From Streptosporangium subroseum (GTDB lineage: Bacteria > Actinomycetota > Actinomycetes > Streptosporangiales > Streptosporangiaceae), in contig NZ_FZOD01000056.1 of the NCBI RefSeq assembly GCF_900188345.1, positions 1 through 64,000 of the forward strand: a stretch of DNA of 64,000 bases, read 5' to 3'. Position 1 is the first letter of the stretch. Every line of letters starts with the position of its first letter. Under the pieces are notes generated by a model. That model was given only the letters and a program-made list of their open reading frames with translations, was not told where the DNA came from and made no database searches. Made by a program: the position numbers and the translations under genes. This document shows positions 34,107 through 42,849 of this stretch, one piece after another.

Positions 34107-34937
34107 GTGTCTGATCCCCAGACAACCCCCGACTCTCGCCCCGCTCTGCTCTGGCGAATTCTCATCGTGTTCGCCGTCACCGTCCTGCTCTGGTTGTTCG
34201 TCTATCACGGCACCCCGCTCGCCTACGACTACGACCGCCTTACCCATGCCGCCAGGGCCGTCCTCACGACGGTTCTCATCGTTCCCATGGTTGTGGCCGC
34301 CCGCCGCCTGCTCGACCGTCGTCCCTGGAGCGGCCTCGGCCTGCCCTCCTTGCGTGTCGGCGGGCGGCGCCTGCTGCTTGGAATGGCCTGCTGGCTCATC
34401 CCCGCAGCCATAGGTTTTGCGCTCTGTCTCGGCTTCGGCTGGGTGGAGATCAGCCTGCGCACCTCGGCTGCGGACGCGCTCCGAGTGGCAGCGCTCCTGG
34501 TCGTGCTCGCCTTCCTGTACGAGGCGCTGCCGGAGGAACTCGTCTTCCGCGGCTACCTGCAGCGCAACCTCGTCACCGTGCTGCCGGCCTGGCAGGCGGT
34601 CATCGGGCAGGCCGCGCTGTTCACGCTGTTCGGATTTCTCGTCGGGGCCGCCACCTCCCTCGACAGGCTCCTCATCCTCCTCTTCTTCGCCCTCGTCCTT
34701 GGCGGCTTCCGCGTCGCCACCGGCGATATCTGGGCGGGCATCGGCTTCCACCTCGCCTTCCAGACCGTCGCCCAGCTGTTCGACGGCCCGGGGGCCGTCT
34801 TCGACGTCACCGGACCTGGCACCCTGGGACTCGTCGCCTTGGGCGGCTTGCCGTTCTCGCTCGGCTGGATAGCCATGGAGCGTCTCCACCGAGAGCGCCT
34901 GAACTGGCAGGTCCTCGAACCGGACCCTGTTCGTTGA
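34107..34937 (+). CDS. CPBP-family intramembrane metalloprotease
   Basis: This 276-residue membrane protein has seven or eight hydrophobic helices. The CPBP/ABI motifs are present: EALPEELVFRGYL (the EExxxR motif) and a His in AGIGFHLAFQTVAQ. Bacterial relatives include bacteriocin self-immunity proteins and CAAX-prenyl-protease homologues; here the role is unknown. The C-terminal 45 residues are duplicated as a dead fragment at 9011-9150. It starts at GTG or ATG near 34107 with no strong Shine-Dalgarno sequence. Confidence 0.87.
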   Translation: MSDPQTTPDSRPALLWRILIVFAVTVLLWLFVYHGTPLAYDYDRLTHAARAVLTTVLIVPMVVAARRLLDRRPWSGLGLPSLRVGGRRLLLGMACWLIPAAIGFALCLGFGWVEISLRTSAADALRVAALLVVLAFLYEALPEELVFRGYLQRNLVTVLPAWQAVIGQAALFTLFGFLVGAATSLDRLLILLFFALVLGGFRVATGDIWAGIGFHLAFQTVAQLFDGPGAVFDVTGPGTLGLVALGGLPFSLGWIAMERLHRERLNWQVLEPDPVR

Positions 34938-34957
34938 CGGCGTAGGGCAGCGATCCC

Positions 34958-35656
34958 TTAGACCGTCGTCGCGCTCGGGGCGGCCCAGGGAGTGCTCCAA
35001 TCGATGTCCTGGCCGTTGTACCGGACCGTCGGGGTGCCCTGGACTCCCTGGGCGAGGGCCGTCATGGACAGCTGTTCGGCCTTGTCGGAGGTTTCCTTCG
35101 AGGAGATGCAGGCGGCGAAGTCGGCCTGATGGACTCCGGCCTTCTCGGCCAGAACCATCAGGTCCCGGACGGCGAAGCCGCCGTCCTGCGCCTCGCTGGG
35201 TTGCGCGGCGTACAGGGCGTCGTGGTAGGCGAGCCACTGCTCGGGGTCGGTGACGCACAGGGCCGCCGTAAGGGCACGATGCGAGTTCTCGTGCATCGGC
35301 GAGTCCTGGAAGATCGTCATGGGGTGAATCAGCAGCGCGAACTCGCCGCGGAGGGCGGCCTCCCGGGCTGCTTTTCCGTTCCCCCGCTCGAACTCCTGGC
35401 AGACCGGGCACTGGTAGTCCTCGTACACCTCAAGGAGCGGGCGTTCCACGCCTGGCTGGGCGATCATGACGCTGCCGTCGGGACGTACGGTGACCAGCTC
35501 CGCGAGGGACGAACGCGCCGAAGAGATGCCGGTCGCGTCCTGGACGTCGACCAGGGAGGAGTAGGCCACGAGGGCGCCGAACAGCCCCAAAGCCATGATC
35601 ACGGCGACGAACCGGCGGGTTCTCCTTGGCTTCGAGGGCACATCAAGGAGGCTCAC
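34958..35656 (-). CDS. Membrane-anchored DsbA-like thioredoxin-fold protein
   Basis: The protein has 232 residues from the GTG at 35656, which has GGGAAAGG about 8 bases upstream; a GTG three codons earlier is possible. A short basic N-terminus and one transmembrane helix (FVAVIMALGLFGALVAYSSLV) anchor an extracytoplasmic domain. That domain has the active site CPVC after LLEVYEDYQ and the cis-Pro loop QGTPTVRYNG. It belongs to the Thioredoxin_4/DsbA-like group and probably forms or reshuffles disulfides in exported proteins. It is convergent with the CPBP gene. Confidence 0.88.
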   Translation of the reverse strand: MSLLDVPSKPRRTRRFVAVIMALGLFGALVAYSSLVDVQDATGISSARSSLAELVTVRPDGSVMIAQPGVERPLLEVYEDYQCPVCQEFERGNGKAAREAALRGEFALLIHPMTIFQDSPMHENSHRALTAALCVTDPEQWLAYHDALYAAQPSEAQDGGFAVRDLMVLAEKAGVHQADFAACISSKETSDKAEQLSMTALAQGVQGTPTVRYNGQDIDWSTPWAAPSATTV

Positions 35657-35775
35657 GCCCTGCACCTTTCCCTAAGCAATCGACCGAAATGGCACTCTAG
35701 CGGTGATTTCGACAGCGAGACCCCGTTGACGGAGCGCGGGCACCAGCGGTGGATGCGCCGCCCGCGATCGACCCG

Positions 35776-35820
35776 ATGAAAGGCCCAGGATCGAGAGGGA
35801 TCGGGCACGTAGCGGGCACG
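35776..35820 (+). pseudogene. 3' scrap of a tyrosine integrase gene
   Basis: GAAAGGCCCAGGATCGAGAG and the GGGCACG pair after it match the last codons of the integrase genes that end before 43720 and 55463 (KAQDREGS..). Only about 45 bases remain next to the att copy at 35882. Confidence 0.6.
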
Positions 35821-35838
35821 GAAGATCGAAAAAGAATC

Positions 35839-35875
35839 AGGCCCGGGTCCGGAGGTTATCCGTGACCTGGGCCTT
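35839..35875 (+). terminator. Integrase terminator, copy 1
   Basis: AGGCCCGGGT...TGACCTGGGCCTTT forms a stem with one G-U pair. The same hairpin precedes the other att copies at 43727, 48195, 55478 and 56770. Confidence 0.75.
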
Positions 35876-35881
35876 TGAGCG

Positions 35882-35925
35882 TGGAGCGGGTGACGGGAAC
35901 CGAACCCGCGCTGTCGGCTTGGGAA
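35882..35925 (-). repeat. tRNA-Gly(CCC) 3'-half att copy A
   Basis: The minus strand reads from the anticodon loop TTCCCAA through the T arm GGTTCGGTTCCCGTC to the acceptor end ACCCGCTCCA. It lacks the 5' half of the tRNA, so it is not a functional gene. It differs from the other copies at two bases. The right flank continues like copy C for about 75 bases and then diverges. Confidence 0.85.
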
Positions 35926-36067
35926 GCATCCACTGACCTTGCTGCCCTGAGCTGGGAAAACAGGGGTGCAGGTCAGAGCCGGTCGAGTCCCCGATCCGCC
36001 GTCGCGGGCCGGGGACCTCGTCGTTCTCGGAGCGCGACCGGCAACGTGCGGCCGCGAACCTCACCGA

Positions 36068-36736
36068 TCACTCGGAGCGGGCCGGAGACTCGCGGTCGTT
36101 TCCACCGGTGTCCGGGCGGCCGAGAGCCAGGCCGAGCGCGGCGAAGGTGAGCATCCAGGCCGTGAGCGTCAGCCGGCCGACGGTGAAGGTGTCATCGCCG
36201 GACAGGAAGACACCGGGGAGGACCAGCAGGAAGACCGCCAGGCCGCAGGCGAGCGGGGTGTACATGGCCCATCCCGTCCACCGTCTGGTCTTGACGGTGG
36301 CGATTCCGGCCAGGACGAACCCGATGCCGATGACGATGCTGGAGATGCCGTAGCCCGCATCGAGGGTGTCGCTCTGAGGCGTGGGATACGCCGAGTCCGC
36401 CAGCGCGATCGCGCCGGCCTCGCACAGGGTCAGCGCCACGAGACCCACCATCGCCGTCCACGAACCGGCGCGTCCCAGACCACCTCCCGCCGCACCGGAG
36501 CGGATGAGCCCGAGCACACCGGCGAGCAGCAGCAGGTGGTTGACGATGAGCAGACTTTCCGAGACGACGAAGGCCCCCGGAGTGTGGGGGTAGCTGTACC
36601 GGTCGACGGCGACGGCGGGCGAGATCAGGAGGCCCACCAGCGCGACGAGCACGCCGATGACCGCGCCGAGTAGGCAGAGCCGCCCGGAGATGCGTACGAA
36701 GCCGGGCCGCGTCCCGGTTGCGGAGGTGATGTTCAT
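36068..36736 (-). CDS. Integral membrane protein
   Basis: This 222-residue protein has six predicted transmembrane helices (LCLLGAVIGVLVALVGLLISPA, LLIVNHLLLLAGVLGLI, and so on) and a polar C-terminus GRPDTGGNDRESPARSE. I do not recognise a named family. It is divergent from the large LuxR regulator at 36839, which may control it. The start is set at 36736. Confidence 0.65.
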   Translation of the reverse strand: MNITSATGTRPGFVRISGRLCLLGAVIGVLVALVGLLISPAVAVDRYSYPHTPGAFVVSESLLIVNHLLLLAGVLGLIRSGAAGGGLGRAGSWTAMVGLVALTLCEAGAIALADSAYPTPQSDTLDAGYGISSIVIGIGFVLAGIATVKTRRWTGWAMYTPLACGLAVFLLVLPGVFLSGDDTFTVGRLTLTAWMLTFAALGLALGRPDTGGNDRESPARSE

Positions 36737-36838
36737 ATGCCGGACGGTAGGGAATGGCGGGCGCGGCGCCATCCGGGAAACCACTCAGCGGAGTACTCAG
36801 ACCCACCACGCCCCGGGATCGCGGTTTACGATCACTCA

Positions 36839-39622
36839 ATGGAGGACGGCGTTTTCGTCGGCCGGGTCCGGGAGTTGGCGGACCTGGAAAGGCGCGTGGC
36901 CGCGGCCCGCGAGGGCAGCGGCGCGCTGGTCCTGGTGGAGGGCGAGGCCGGTGCCGGGAAGACGGCACTGGCCCATTCGATCGTGCGTCGCGCGCGGCGT
37001 GCCGGTGTGCGGGCGGCGTGGGGCTCCTGCCGCGAGGGCGAAGGCGCGCCGGCCTACCAGCCGTGGGTTCAGATCCTGCGCGGGCTGGGGCAGTCCTCCA
37101 TGATGTTGCTCGATCCGGCTGTCACCGAGACGGGCAGCCGCTTCCACGTCTTCGAGGACGTGGTGGGAATGCTCCACGGCGCCGCCGGCGACGCGGGCCT
37201 GCTGCTGATCCTCGATGACCTGCACTGGGCGGACGTGCCGTCGATACGGTTGCTGGAGGCGGTCGCGTCGACGGTCGCCGACTCCCGGCTGCTGGTGATC
37301 GGGCTCTGCCGCACCCGCGACACGTCCCCGCATACCGAGCCGGCCGAGGCGCTGCGGCCGTTGACCAGGGAGCGGGCCACCACCCGTCTGAGCCTGGGAG
37401 GACTCGCCCCGGCCGAGGTCGCCGAGCTGGCCGCGCGTGTGCTCGGGCGTCGCCCGGAGCCTGCTCTGCTGAGCGCGGTGGATGAGCGCGCCGAGGGCAA
37501 TCCGCTGTTCGTGCTGGAACTGCTGCGGCTGGTTGAAACGGTCGGGAGCCTCGACCCCGGACTGCCCGGCGGCGTGCGCCACGTCGTCGGACGCCGCCTG
37601 GACGGCCTGCCGACGGCGACCCGCCGACTGCTGAGGCACGCCGCGGTGCTGGGGCGCGAGTTCACCGGCGAGGCGGTGGGCGCGCTTGTCGGCGAGGAGA
37701 TCGAGGATGTGCTCGACCTTCTCGACCCCGCACTCGCGGCGAACGTGATCCGTGCCGACGGGCACTCCCTGCGCTTCACACATGTGCTGACGCAGGAGGT
37801 GCTGTACGCCGAGCTGCCCACCGCCGCGCGCCGTCGGCTGCACGCGCGGGCGGCCGACGTCGTCAGGTCGACGAGTGCGGGGGAGATCCCGGTCGATGCC
37901 CTGGCGTATCACCTGCGCCAGTCCGCTCCGCTCGGCAACGCGGAGGAGGCGCTGCGGGTCACGCGTACGGCCGCGACGAGGGCACGTGCCCAACTGGCCT
38001 ACGAGCACGCGGCCTTCCAGTACCGCGCGGCGCTCGACCTGCTGGCGCTGGTGCCGTACGGCGCCGCCCAACGGCCGGAGCTGCTGCTGGAGCTGGCGCG
38101 ATGCGAGTTCCGTTCCGGCGCGGTGGAGGAGGCGTGGCGGTCGTGCCAGGCGGCGGCCGACCTGGGGCGGGCGACGGGCGAGGGAGCGGTCGTCGCGGAT
38201 GCCGCGACCGTGTTGCGGGGCATCTCCAACTCGCCGGTGACGGCTGCGATCCACGTGCTGTGCCGGGAGGCGCTGGCCATGCTGGGCGGCTCCGACGAGG
38301 TACGCGAGGCGAAGGCGCTGGCTCAGCTCGTCATCACGGCGGATCCCTTCGCCGAACGTGGCGAGAGCGACCTGAGCCTGCGCGCCCTGCGCATGGCCGA
38401 GGCGACCGGTGACCCCGACGCACGGTTCCTGGCCATGCAGGCGCGCTACACCGAGCTGGGCAACGGCCGGCACGTGCTGGAGCGACTGTCGATCGGTGAG
38501 CGCGCGATCCGGCTCGCGGGCGAGACCGGATACTACGAATACGCGGCGTGGGGACACACCTGGCGGCTGGACGCGTTCTGGGAGCTGGGCCGGCGGATCC
38601 AGCTCGACGCCGAGCTGAAGGCGTTCGGCGCGGTCGTGGCGCAGCTGCGAGAGCCGCTGTGGCGGTGGAGACTCATCTCGATGCAGGCGGCGACGGCCCT
38701 GCTGGAGGGCCGTTTCGAACAGGCGCGCCTGCTGGCTGACGAGGCGTTGGCGATCGGGTTGCGCGGTGGACACGAGGGCGCGGAGTTCGTCCACCTGGTC
38801 TTCCGCTCGCACCTGGGCCTGCAGGACGGGACGGGGCTGGATCAGGTCGAGGCCGCCGTGCGCGGGTTCGTGGAGACCGGACCCTACCTGGCGCGGAGCT
38901 GGCATGCGCTCGTGCTCGCCGGCATGGGACGACGCGACGACGCCAAGGCGCTCTGGGAGGCCATCACCCCGCATCTGGCCGCCTTCCCCCGCGACGCACC
39001 GGAGTGGATCGTCTCCGGGGCCGGGAACGCCCAGCTCTGCGTCGCGTTCGACGACCGCGTCACGGCCGCCGCCGTCTACGAGGCACTGCTGCCGTACGCG
39101 GACCGGCAGGTCGCCCCCGAGTCGCACACCCCCGGCTCCGGCCCGGTGTCGCTGTATCTCGGCATGCTCGCGACGCTCCTGCGGCGATGGGAGGCGGCAG
39201 AGGCGCATCTGCACGCCGCGCTGGCATCCTGCCAGGCGATGGGCTCGGCGCCGTACGAGGCGTACACCCGGCTGGAACTGGCCCGGATGCTCCGGCTGCA
39301 CCCGCCGTCCGGCGCGGGCGCGGCCGCCGACGAGCACCTTGGCGGCGCGGTGCGGATCGCCCGCCGCGTGGGCATGCCGTCGCTGCTGGCCGACGCCGAG
39401 ACGCTGCACGAGGCCCGGGGACGCGCGGGCGTGCTCACCCCACGCGAGGAACAGGTCGCCGAACTGGTCGCCGAGGGGCTCAGCAACCGGCAGATCGCCC
39501 ACCGCCTGCGCATGGCGGAACGCACGGCGGAAAACCACGTCACGCACATCCTGACCAAGCTCGGCTTCGACTCCCGCGCCCGCGTCGCCGCCTGGTACAC
39601 CGCACGCCGGCACACAGGCTGA
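36839..39622 (+). CDS. LAL-type LuxR regulator with AAA ATPase domain
   Basis: This 927-residue regulator has an N-terminal STAND/AAA ATPase (Walker A EGEAGAGKTAL near residue 38, Walker B LLLILDDLHWADV near 125), a long TPR-like helical middle, and a C-terminal LuxR helix-turn-helix (LTPREEQVAELVAEGLSNRQIAHRLRMAERTAENHVTHILTKLGF). Such regulators switch on secondary metabolism or local operons in response to a ligand and ATP. The neighbours suggest local targets: the divergent membrane protein and the monooxygenase-fold gene. Confidence 0.9.
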   Translation: MEDGVFVGRVRELADLERRVAAAREGSGALVLVEGEAGAGKTALAHSIVRRARRAGVRAAWGSCREGEGAPAYQPWVQILRGLGQSSMMLLDPAVTETGSRFHVFEDVVGMLHGAAGDAGLLLILDDLHWADVPSIRLLEAVASTVADSRLLVIGLCRTRDTSPHTEPAEALRPLTRERATTRLSLGGLAPAEVAELAARVLGRRPEPALLSAVDERAEGNPLFVLELLRLVETVGSLDPGLPGGVRHVVGRRLDGLPTATRRLLRHAAVLGREFTGEAVGALVGEEIEDVLDLLDPALAANVIRADGHSLRFTHVLTQEVLYAELPTAARRRLHARAADVVRSTSAGEIPVDALAYHLRQSAPLGNAEEALRVTRTAATRARAQLAYEHAAFQYRAALDLLALVPYGAAQRPELLLELARCEFRSGAVEEAWRSCQAAADLGRATGEGAVVADAATVLRGISNSPVTAAIHVLCREALAMLGGSDEVREAKALAQLVITADPFAERGESDLSLRALRMAEATGDPDARFLAMQARYTELGNGRHVLERLSIGERAIRLAGETGYYEYAAWGHTWRLDAFWELGRRIQLDAELKAFGAVVAQLREPLWRWRLISMQAATALLEGRFEQARLLADEALAIGLRGGHEGAEFVHLVFRSHLGLQDGTGLDQVEAAVRGFVETGPYLARSWHALVLAGMGRRDDAKALWEAITPHLAAFPRDAPEWIVSGAGNAQLCVAFDDRVTAAAVYEALLPYADRQVAPESHTPGSGPVSLYLGMLATLLRRWEAAEAHLHAALASCQAMGSAPYEAYTRLELARMLRLHPPSGAGAAADEHLGGAVRIARRVGMPSLLADAETLHEARGRAGVLTPREEQVAELVAEGLSNRQIAHRLRMAERTAENHVTHILTKLGFDSRARVAAWYTARRHTG

Positions 39623-39718
39623 GTACCGGCCTGAGTGGTCCCCCGGATGGCCACCGCCACCGCAACGCCTAGCGTGACCGATGGCGTCGGTCGATCGGCC
39701 GAGGGAGGAAGCAGCGTG

Positions 39719-40066
39719 ATGCATGCGGTGATCGGCATCTGGACCGTGGACCCGGCCTGGCACGACGAGCAACGCCGCCTGCTGCGGGAGGAGATCATCC
39801 CGCTGGTCACGCGCCAGCCCGGGTTCCTGACCGGCTACTGGATGCACGATCCGGAGAGCGGCAGGAGCCACACGACGGCCATATTCGGCGATCGGGAGTC
39901 GGCTGACGTGTTCAAGGCACTCGTCGAGAGCGGCACCCGGCAGGCCGCCCGGGTCGGCCTCGTCAGCACCGTTCTGACCACCGTCGAGATCGTCGCCCAC
40001 GCGGGTCGGCAGCGTGATGACGACGAAGGGGAGGGGAAGGCCGACACACCGGTGCCGGTGGACTGA
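39719..40066 (+). CDS. ABM-type (ferredoxin-like) small protein
   Basis: The 115-residue protein starts at ATG 39719 (GTG 39716 possible) after GAGGGAGGAA. The fold motifs MHAVIGIWTVDPAWHDEQRRLLREEIIPLVTRQPGFLTGYWMHD match the antibiotic-biosynthesis-monooxygenase/Dabb barrel. The C-terminus is charged (RQRDDDEGEGKAD). It could be a small monooxygenase or stress protein; the substrate is unknown. Confidence 0.65.
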   Translation: MHAVIGIWTVDPAWHDEQRRLLREEIIPLVTRQPGFLTGYWMHDPESGRSHTTAIFGDRESADVFKALVESGTRQAARVGLVSTVLTTVEIVAHAGRQRDDDEGEGKADTPVPVD

Positions 40067-40113
40067 TCAAGGGTTGCCGTCGCTACCCGTGCGTCGCCAG
40101 TCCGTACATCGCC

Positions 40114-40806
40114 GTGGAGAGCAGGCGTTCGATCAGGTCCGCGATCGTCACCGCTCGCCCCGGGGCGGACGATGAAGTGGAACTGGTGGACCTGCCCGAT
40201 CCGCGGCCCGCGGCGGGACAGATTCGCATCAGAATGGCTGGAGCCGCGGTCAACGCGGCCGATCTTCACATCATCGACGCCTCACGCGATGAGGTCAGGA
40301 CAGGCGGCTCCGTGCCGCACCTCGGCCTGGGGCTGGACGTGGCCGGCGTTGTCGACATGGCGGGGCCCGGCGTCCGCGATTTCGCCGTCGGCACGCCGGT
40401 CGCGGCGCTCACCTTCCCGCACGCCCCGCACGCCGCCGCGGGAACGGCCGCCGAGTACGTGAGGGCCGGAGCGGCGGAGACGCGCACAACCCTCGACGGG
40501 GCGAGCGGCTTCGACGCGGTGCTGGACACCGCCCTGCTGAACGAGGCGGCCCTGCGGCCGGTCCACGACCACGGAACCTACGCGGGGGTCTTCCCCGGCC
40601 TCGAACCCGCCTCCGAACGCGGCACCACCGTTACCTCCGCGGTGGTGGTCCCCGACGGCGCCCTCCTGCGGGAAATGCTCGCGCTGACCGCGCGGGGAGT
40701 CCTGGAACCGCGCCGGGCCGGCACGTTGCCCCTGGAGGAGGCCGCGTACGCGTACCGCGCCTTCCGCGACGGCGCACACCGCGGCCGATGGATGCTCACG
40801 AGCTGA
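40114..40806 (+). pseudogene. MDR oxidoreductase with internal deletion of the cofactor site
   Basis: This 230-codon frame matches zinc-free quinone oxidoreductases at both ends: DPRPAAGQIRIRMAGAAVNAADLHII at the start, GFDAVLDTALLNEAALRPVHDHGTYAGVFPG and RRAGTLPLEEAAYAYRAFRDG at the end. About 90-100 residues are missing between AAEYVRAG and the GFDAVLDT segment. The missing part should hold the GxGxxG NADPH motif; compare the complete relative at 11245. The deletion keeps the frame. It is probably inactive as a dehydrogenase. Confidence 0.7.
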
Positions 40807-40845
40807 TACGGCCGCTTGGTCCGTCAGGCGGCTCGTCACCACCTC

Positions 40846-41036
40846 ATGAGATGCCATGCCCGATGGCTTCGGCGGCCGCGAGCTTGTTGACGTAGTCACG
40901 CGGATGGGCGGGACCGGGCAGCGGAGTTCAAGGGCACCGGCGAGATCAAGCCAGGTAAGAACAGCCAGGCCGTCCACGAGGTCGTCCTGTCCGTCGAAGA
41001 CGATCTCGGCCGGATCGAACCACGCGAACATCGCTG
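40846..41036 (-). other. Possible frameshifted small gene relic
   Basis: The minus strand reads MFAWFDPAEIVFDGQDDLV and, in another frame, HPRDYVNKLAAAEAIGHGIS before a stop. The two pieces look like one small protein broken by a frameshift. I do not recognise the family. The rest of 40807-41219 holds only the arm-like sequence at 41083. Confidence 0.35.
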
Positions 41037-41082
41037 AACGGCTCGCAGGGGCCTGTGCCGTACGGCCGGGGCTCGCACCGTG

Positions 41083-41126
41083 AGTAACCGCGCTTCTCCG
41101 CCCGTTCTGGCACGCATCTGGCACGG
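41083..41126. repeat. Orphan attachment-arm sequence
   Basis: GTGAGTAACCGCGCTTCTCC followed by TTCTGGCACGCATCTGGCAC is almost identical to the arm right of the tRNA-Gly copy at 43770 (43882-43936). No tRNA fragment remains to its left, so it is a half-lost att junction. Confidence 0.7.
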
Positions 41127-41219
41127 ACACGGGGTGCTGTCCTTCCTGCTTGCGATCGCCCGGCCGATGTTGTCCCACATCTTCGATCTTGTCGGTGGGT
41201 GAATCTAGGATTCCCGATC

Positions 41220-41793
41220 ATGGCAAAAGATCGGGTTCCCCTGGTGCAGACCAAGCAGATAGATCTTGGAGTGCATTATCACGGGGTCCACCTCGCTGAT
41301 GGCGAGGACTTCTGGGACCGTTGGCAGGCTGGGCCTGGGCCCGTTGGCAGGCTGGGCCTGGGCCCGTTGGCAGGCTGGGCCGCCGATTTGCTCTGCCGAG
41401 ATCATCCAGGATGAGGGGAGCTTCGTCGGCCTGCACACCGGTCTCCACACAGGCATCGTGGACTTCACCGTGACCGTTGCGGACGGTGATCCAGGATCCG
41501 ATCTTGATGGCTATGAAGACGTGGTAGAGATCAGCTACGGGTTCTCATCGGATCTGATCTCGCTGGTGGAATGGGGCGATGAGGCGATCCACCATCTTCC
41601 GCCGCTGCCTGCCGGCCCTGGAACATACCGTCTGAGATACCACGCGCGAGGGATGGATGAGGCGAACGCAAGGGACACCTCGGATGTAGCAATCGATCAC
41701 TATCTCCTACAGATGTGGCCTGCGCCGCTGTATGACCCTGCCGTACTCAAATCCACGAGCTCGTACCTTCGAGATCAGCTGAGCATCGAATGA
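41220..41793 (+). pseudogene. Hypothetical protein gene frameshifted by a 23-nt repeat
   Basis: The reading frame opens at 41220 (AKDRVPLVQTKQIDLGVHYHG ... FWDRWQAG) and is lost in a tandem repeat. The continuation (PPICSAEIIQDEGSFVGL ... PPLPAGPGTYRLRYHARGMDE ... YLLQMWPAPLYDP) is in the next frame and ends at 41793. Removing two 23-nt units restores one frame of about 175 residues, with RWQAGPPIC spanning the join. The C-terminal half matches an actinomycete family of unknown role that I associate with accessory and immunity-type genes. It may be switchable rather than dead. Confidence 0.7.
41320..41381. repeat. 23-nt tandem repeat inside a coding region
   Basis: The unit begins GTTGGCAGGCTGGG. 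Two full copies (41320-41342, 41343-41365) and a 16-base partial copy are identical. The extra 46 bases shift the frame by one. Confidence 0.9.
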
Positions 41794-41812
41794 ACCATGA
41801 AACCGAGCTGAC

Positions 41813-41828
41813 GTTGTCAGCTTGGGAA
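41813..41828 (-). repeat. tRNA-Gly(CCC) att copy B, decayed
   Basis: TTGTCAGCTTGGGAA keeps the anticodon-loop end of the att core and the typical right flank (AGTCTCCAACGCACTTGACC, CCTGAGCTGGG.AA). The T arm and acceptor part to the left have diverged. Confidence 0.6.
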
Positions 41829-41989
41829 GTCTCCAACGCACTTGACCTCTGAGCTGGGTAAGCGCTGACCTGCAGGGGAGAGGGCCGAGCGCTCGCAGTT
41901 TCCCTTGATCACCCTCCTGGCGGGCACGGGGAATGTCTGCGCCGTCGATCGCCCCCAGCTCCGTACGGAGATCAGCAACCCGCAGGCGA

Positions 41990-42274
41990 TCACGAAGGCA
42001 GTGGTGGCGGCCGACGATGCAGAACTGTCAGCAGAATACCGACCGGTGTCGTAATCACTATCAGTGCCATAAAGAGCAGTGCGTCTATGCGAATATTCAT
42101 TTGAGGTTCGTAGGTGAGCATGTACCATTCTTCAATGGCAGCCAGGAACCAAGCAACGGCTGGCGAAAGAAGGTGCTCTGAGCGCAGCCGTGTACGGCGT
42201 AGGGCCAGGAAGAGCGTTACAAAAACGAACCCACCAAGAGCCAAGGATAAGGGCTGATACAGCACTTCGATCAC
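41990..42274 (-). CDS. Small three-helix membrane protein
   Basis: The 94-residue protein starts at GTG 42274 after AGGAG (7-base spacing). Three hydrophobic helices are seen (PLSLALGGFVFVTLFLALRR, LLSPAVAWFLAAIEEWYML, IDALLFMALIVITTPVGILLTVL). The middle EEWYMLTYEPQ is distinctive, but I do not recognise a family. It lies 65 bases downstream of the FtsH-domain-like gene on the same strand and could be its partner. Base composition is less GC-rich than the core genes, suggesting transfer. Confidence 0.6.
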   Translation of the reverse strand: MIEVLYQPLSLALGGFVFVTLFLALRRTRLRSEHLLSPAVAWFLAAIEEWYMLTYEPQMNIRIDALLFMALIVITTPVGILLTVLHRRPPPLPS

Positions 42275-42338
42275 GCGGCTACTCCTGTCATTCTGGGTCA
42301 ATTTTAAGTGGCGCCAATATACGTTGAGGGCAGCGCCA

Positions 42339-42731
42339 TCAGAAGTGCACTCCCGATACCCAGCTGCCCCACCCCCAGCGCTTGGGAACCTCGACTGTAT
42401 AGCCACCCGGAAGCATGGCCTTCTCGAGCTCGTTGCCAAGCTCTAAACCCAGATCGCTGGCCTCGCTCCAATAAGCGTGAAAGTGCTTCTTGTCCATCGT
42501 GGTGATCTCGATCCTCCGCTCGGCGTCGATGAGCGTGGCGGTCCAGACCTTGCCCGAACGGATCTGGTTGAGCACGATAGACATGTCTGCCTGCTGAGAA
42601 TCGTCACGATTAAGCAAGAACAGGCCGCCGATGAGTACCAAGCCTGCGGTGACGGAGCACACGATGAACGTCCTGAACCGCGAGGATTTTTTCTGGTGCC
42701 GACGAGGGATTGCGGGCTGCTTCTCGATCAT
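42339..42731 (-). CDS. Single-pass membrane protein with FtsH-periplasmic-like domain
   Basis: This 130-residue protein has a basic cytoplasmic N-terminus (RRHQKKSSRFR), one transmembrane helix (TFIVCSVTAGLVLIGGLFLL) and an external domain. That domain resembles the FtsH extracellular domain: MSIVLNQIRSGKVWTATLIDAERRIEITTMDKKHFHAYW. No AAA or protease domain follows. It could be a decoy or accessory for FtsH, or simply share the fold. The assignment rests on motif spacing only. It is cargo of the att-bounded segment B-C. Confidence 0.5.
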   Translation of the reverse strand: MIEKQPAIPRRHQKKSSRFRTFIVCSVTAGLVLIGGLFLLNRDDSQQADMSIVLNQIRSGKVWTATLIDAERRIEITTMDKKHFHAYWSEASDLGLELGNELEKAMLPGGYTVEVPKRWGWGSWVSGVHF

Positions 42732-42834
42732 GCCTACAGCATGTCAGTCCACTCTCCGCGTTTGAAGGCCATGGGTTCACTCCCGTAAATGAATATAGCG
42801 GTCATGAGAGCAATCTCGATTGCAGTAGCACATC

Positions 42835-42849
42835 ACCAGTTTGGAAGAT
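42835..42849 (-). repeat. tRNA-Gly(TCC) anticodon-stem remnant
   Basis: On the minus strand ATCTTCCAAACTGGT equals the anticodon loop (CTTCCAA, anticodon TCC) and 3' stem of tRNA-Gly(TCC). The plus-strand right flank (CGTCCCAGTTC.GA, CCCGTGAGT) resembles that at 46509. It is a decayed att site for a second tRNA-Gly. Otherwise 42732-43152 contains no gene I can support. Confidence 0.5.

Noticed and set aside
35882..35925. Calling the 44-bp copies functional tRNA-Gly genes
   Set aside because: All copies lack the D arm, the 5' acceptor strand and the 5' anticodon strand.
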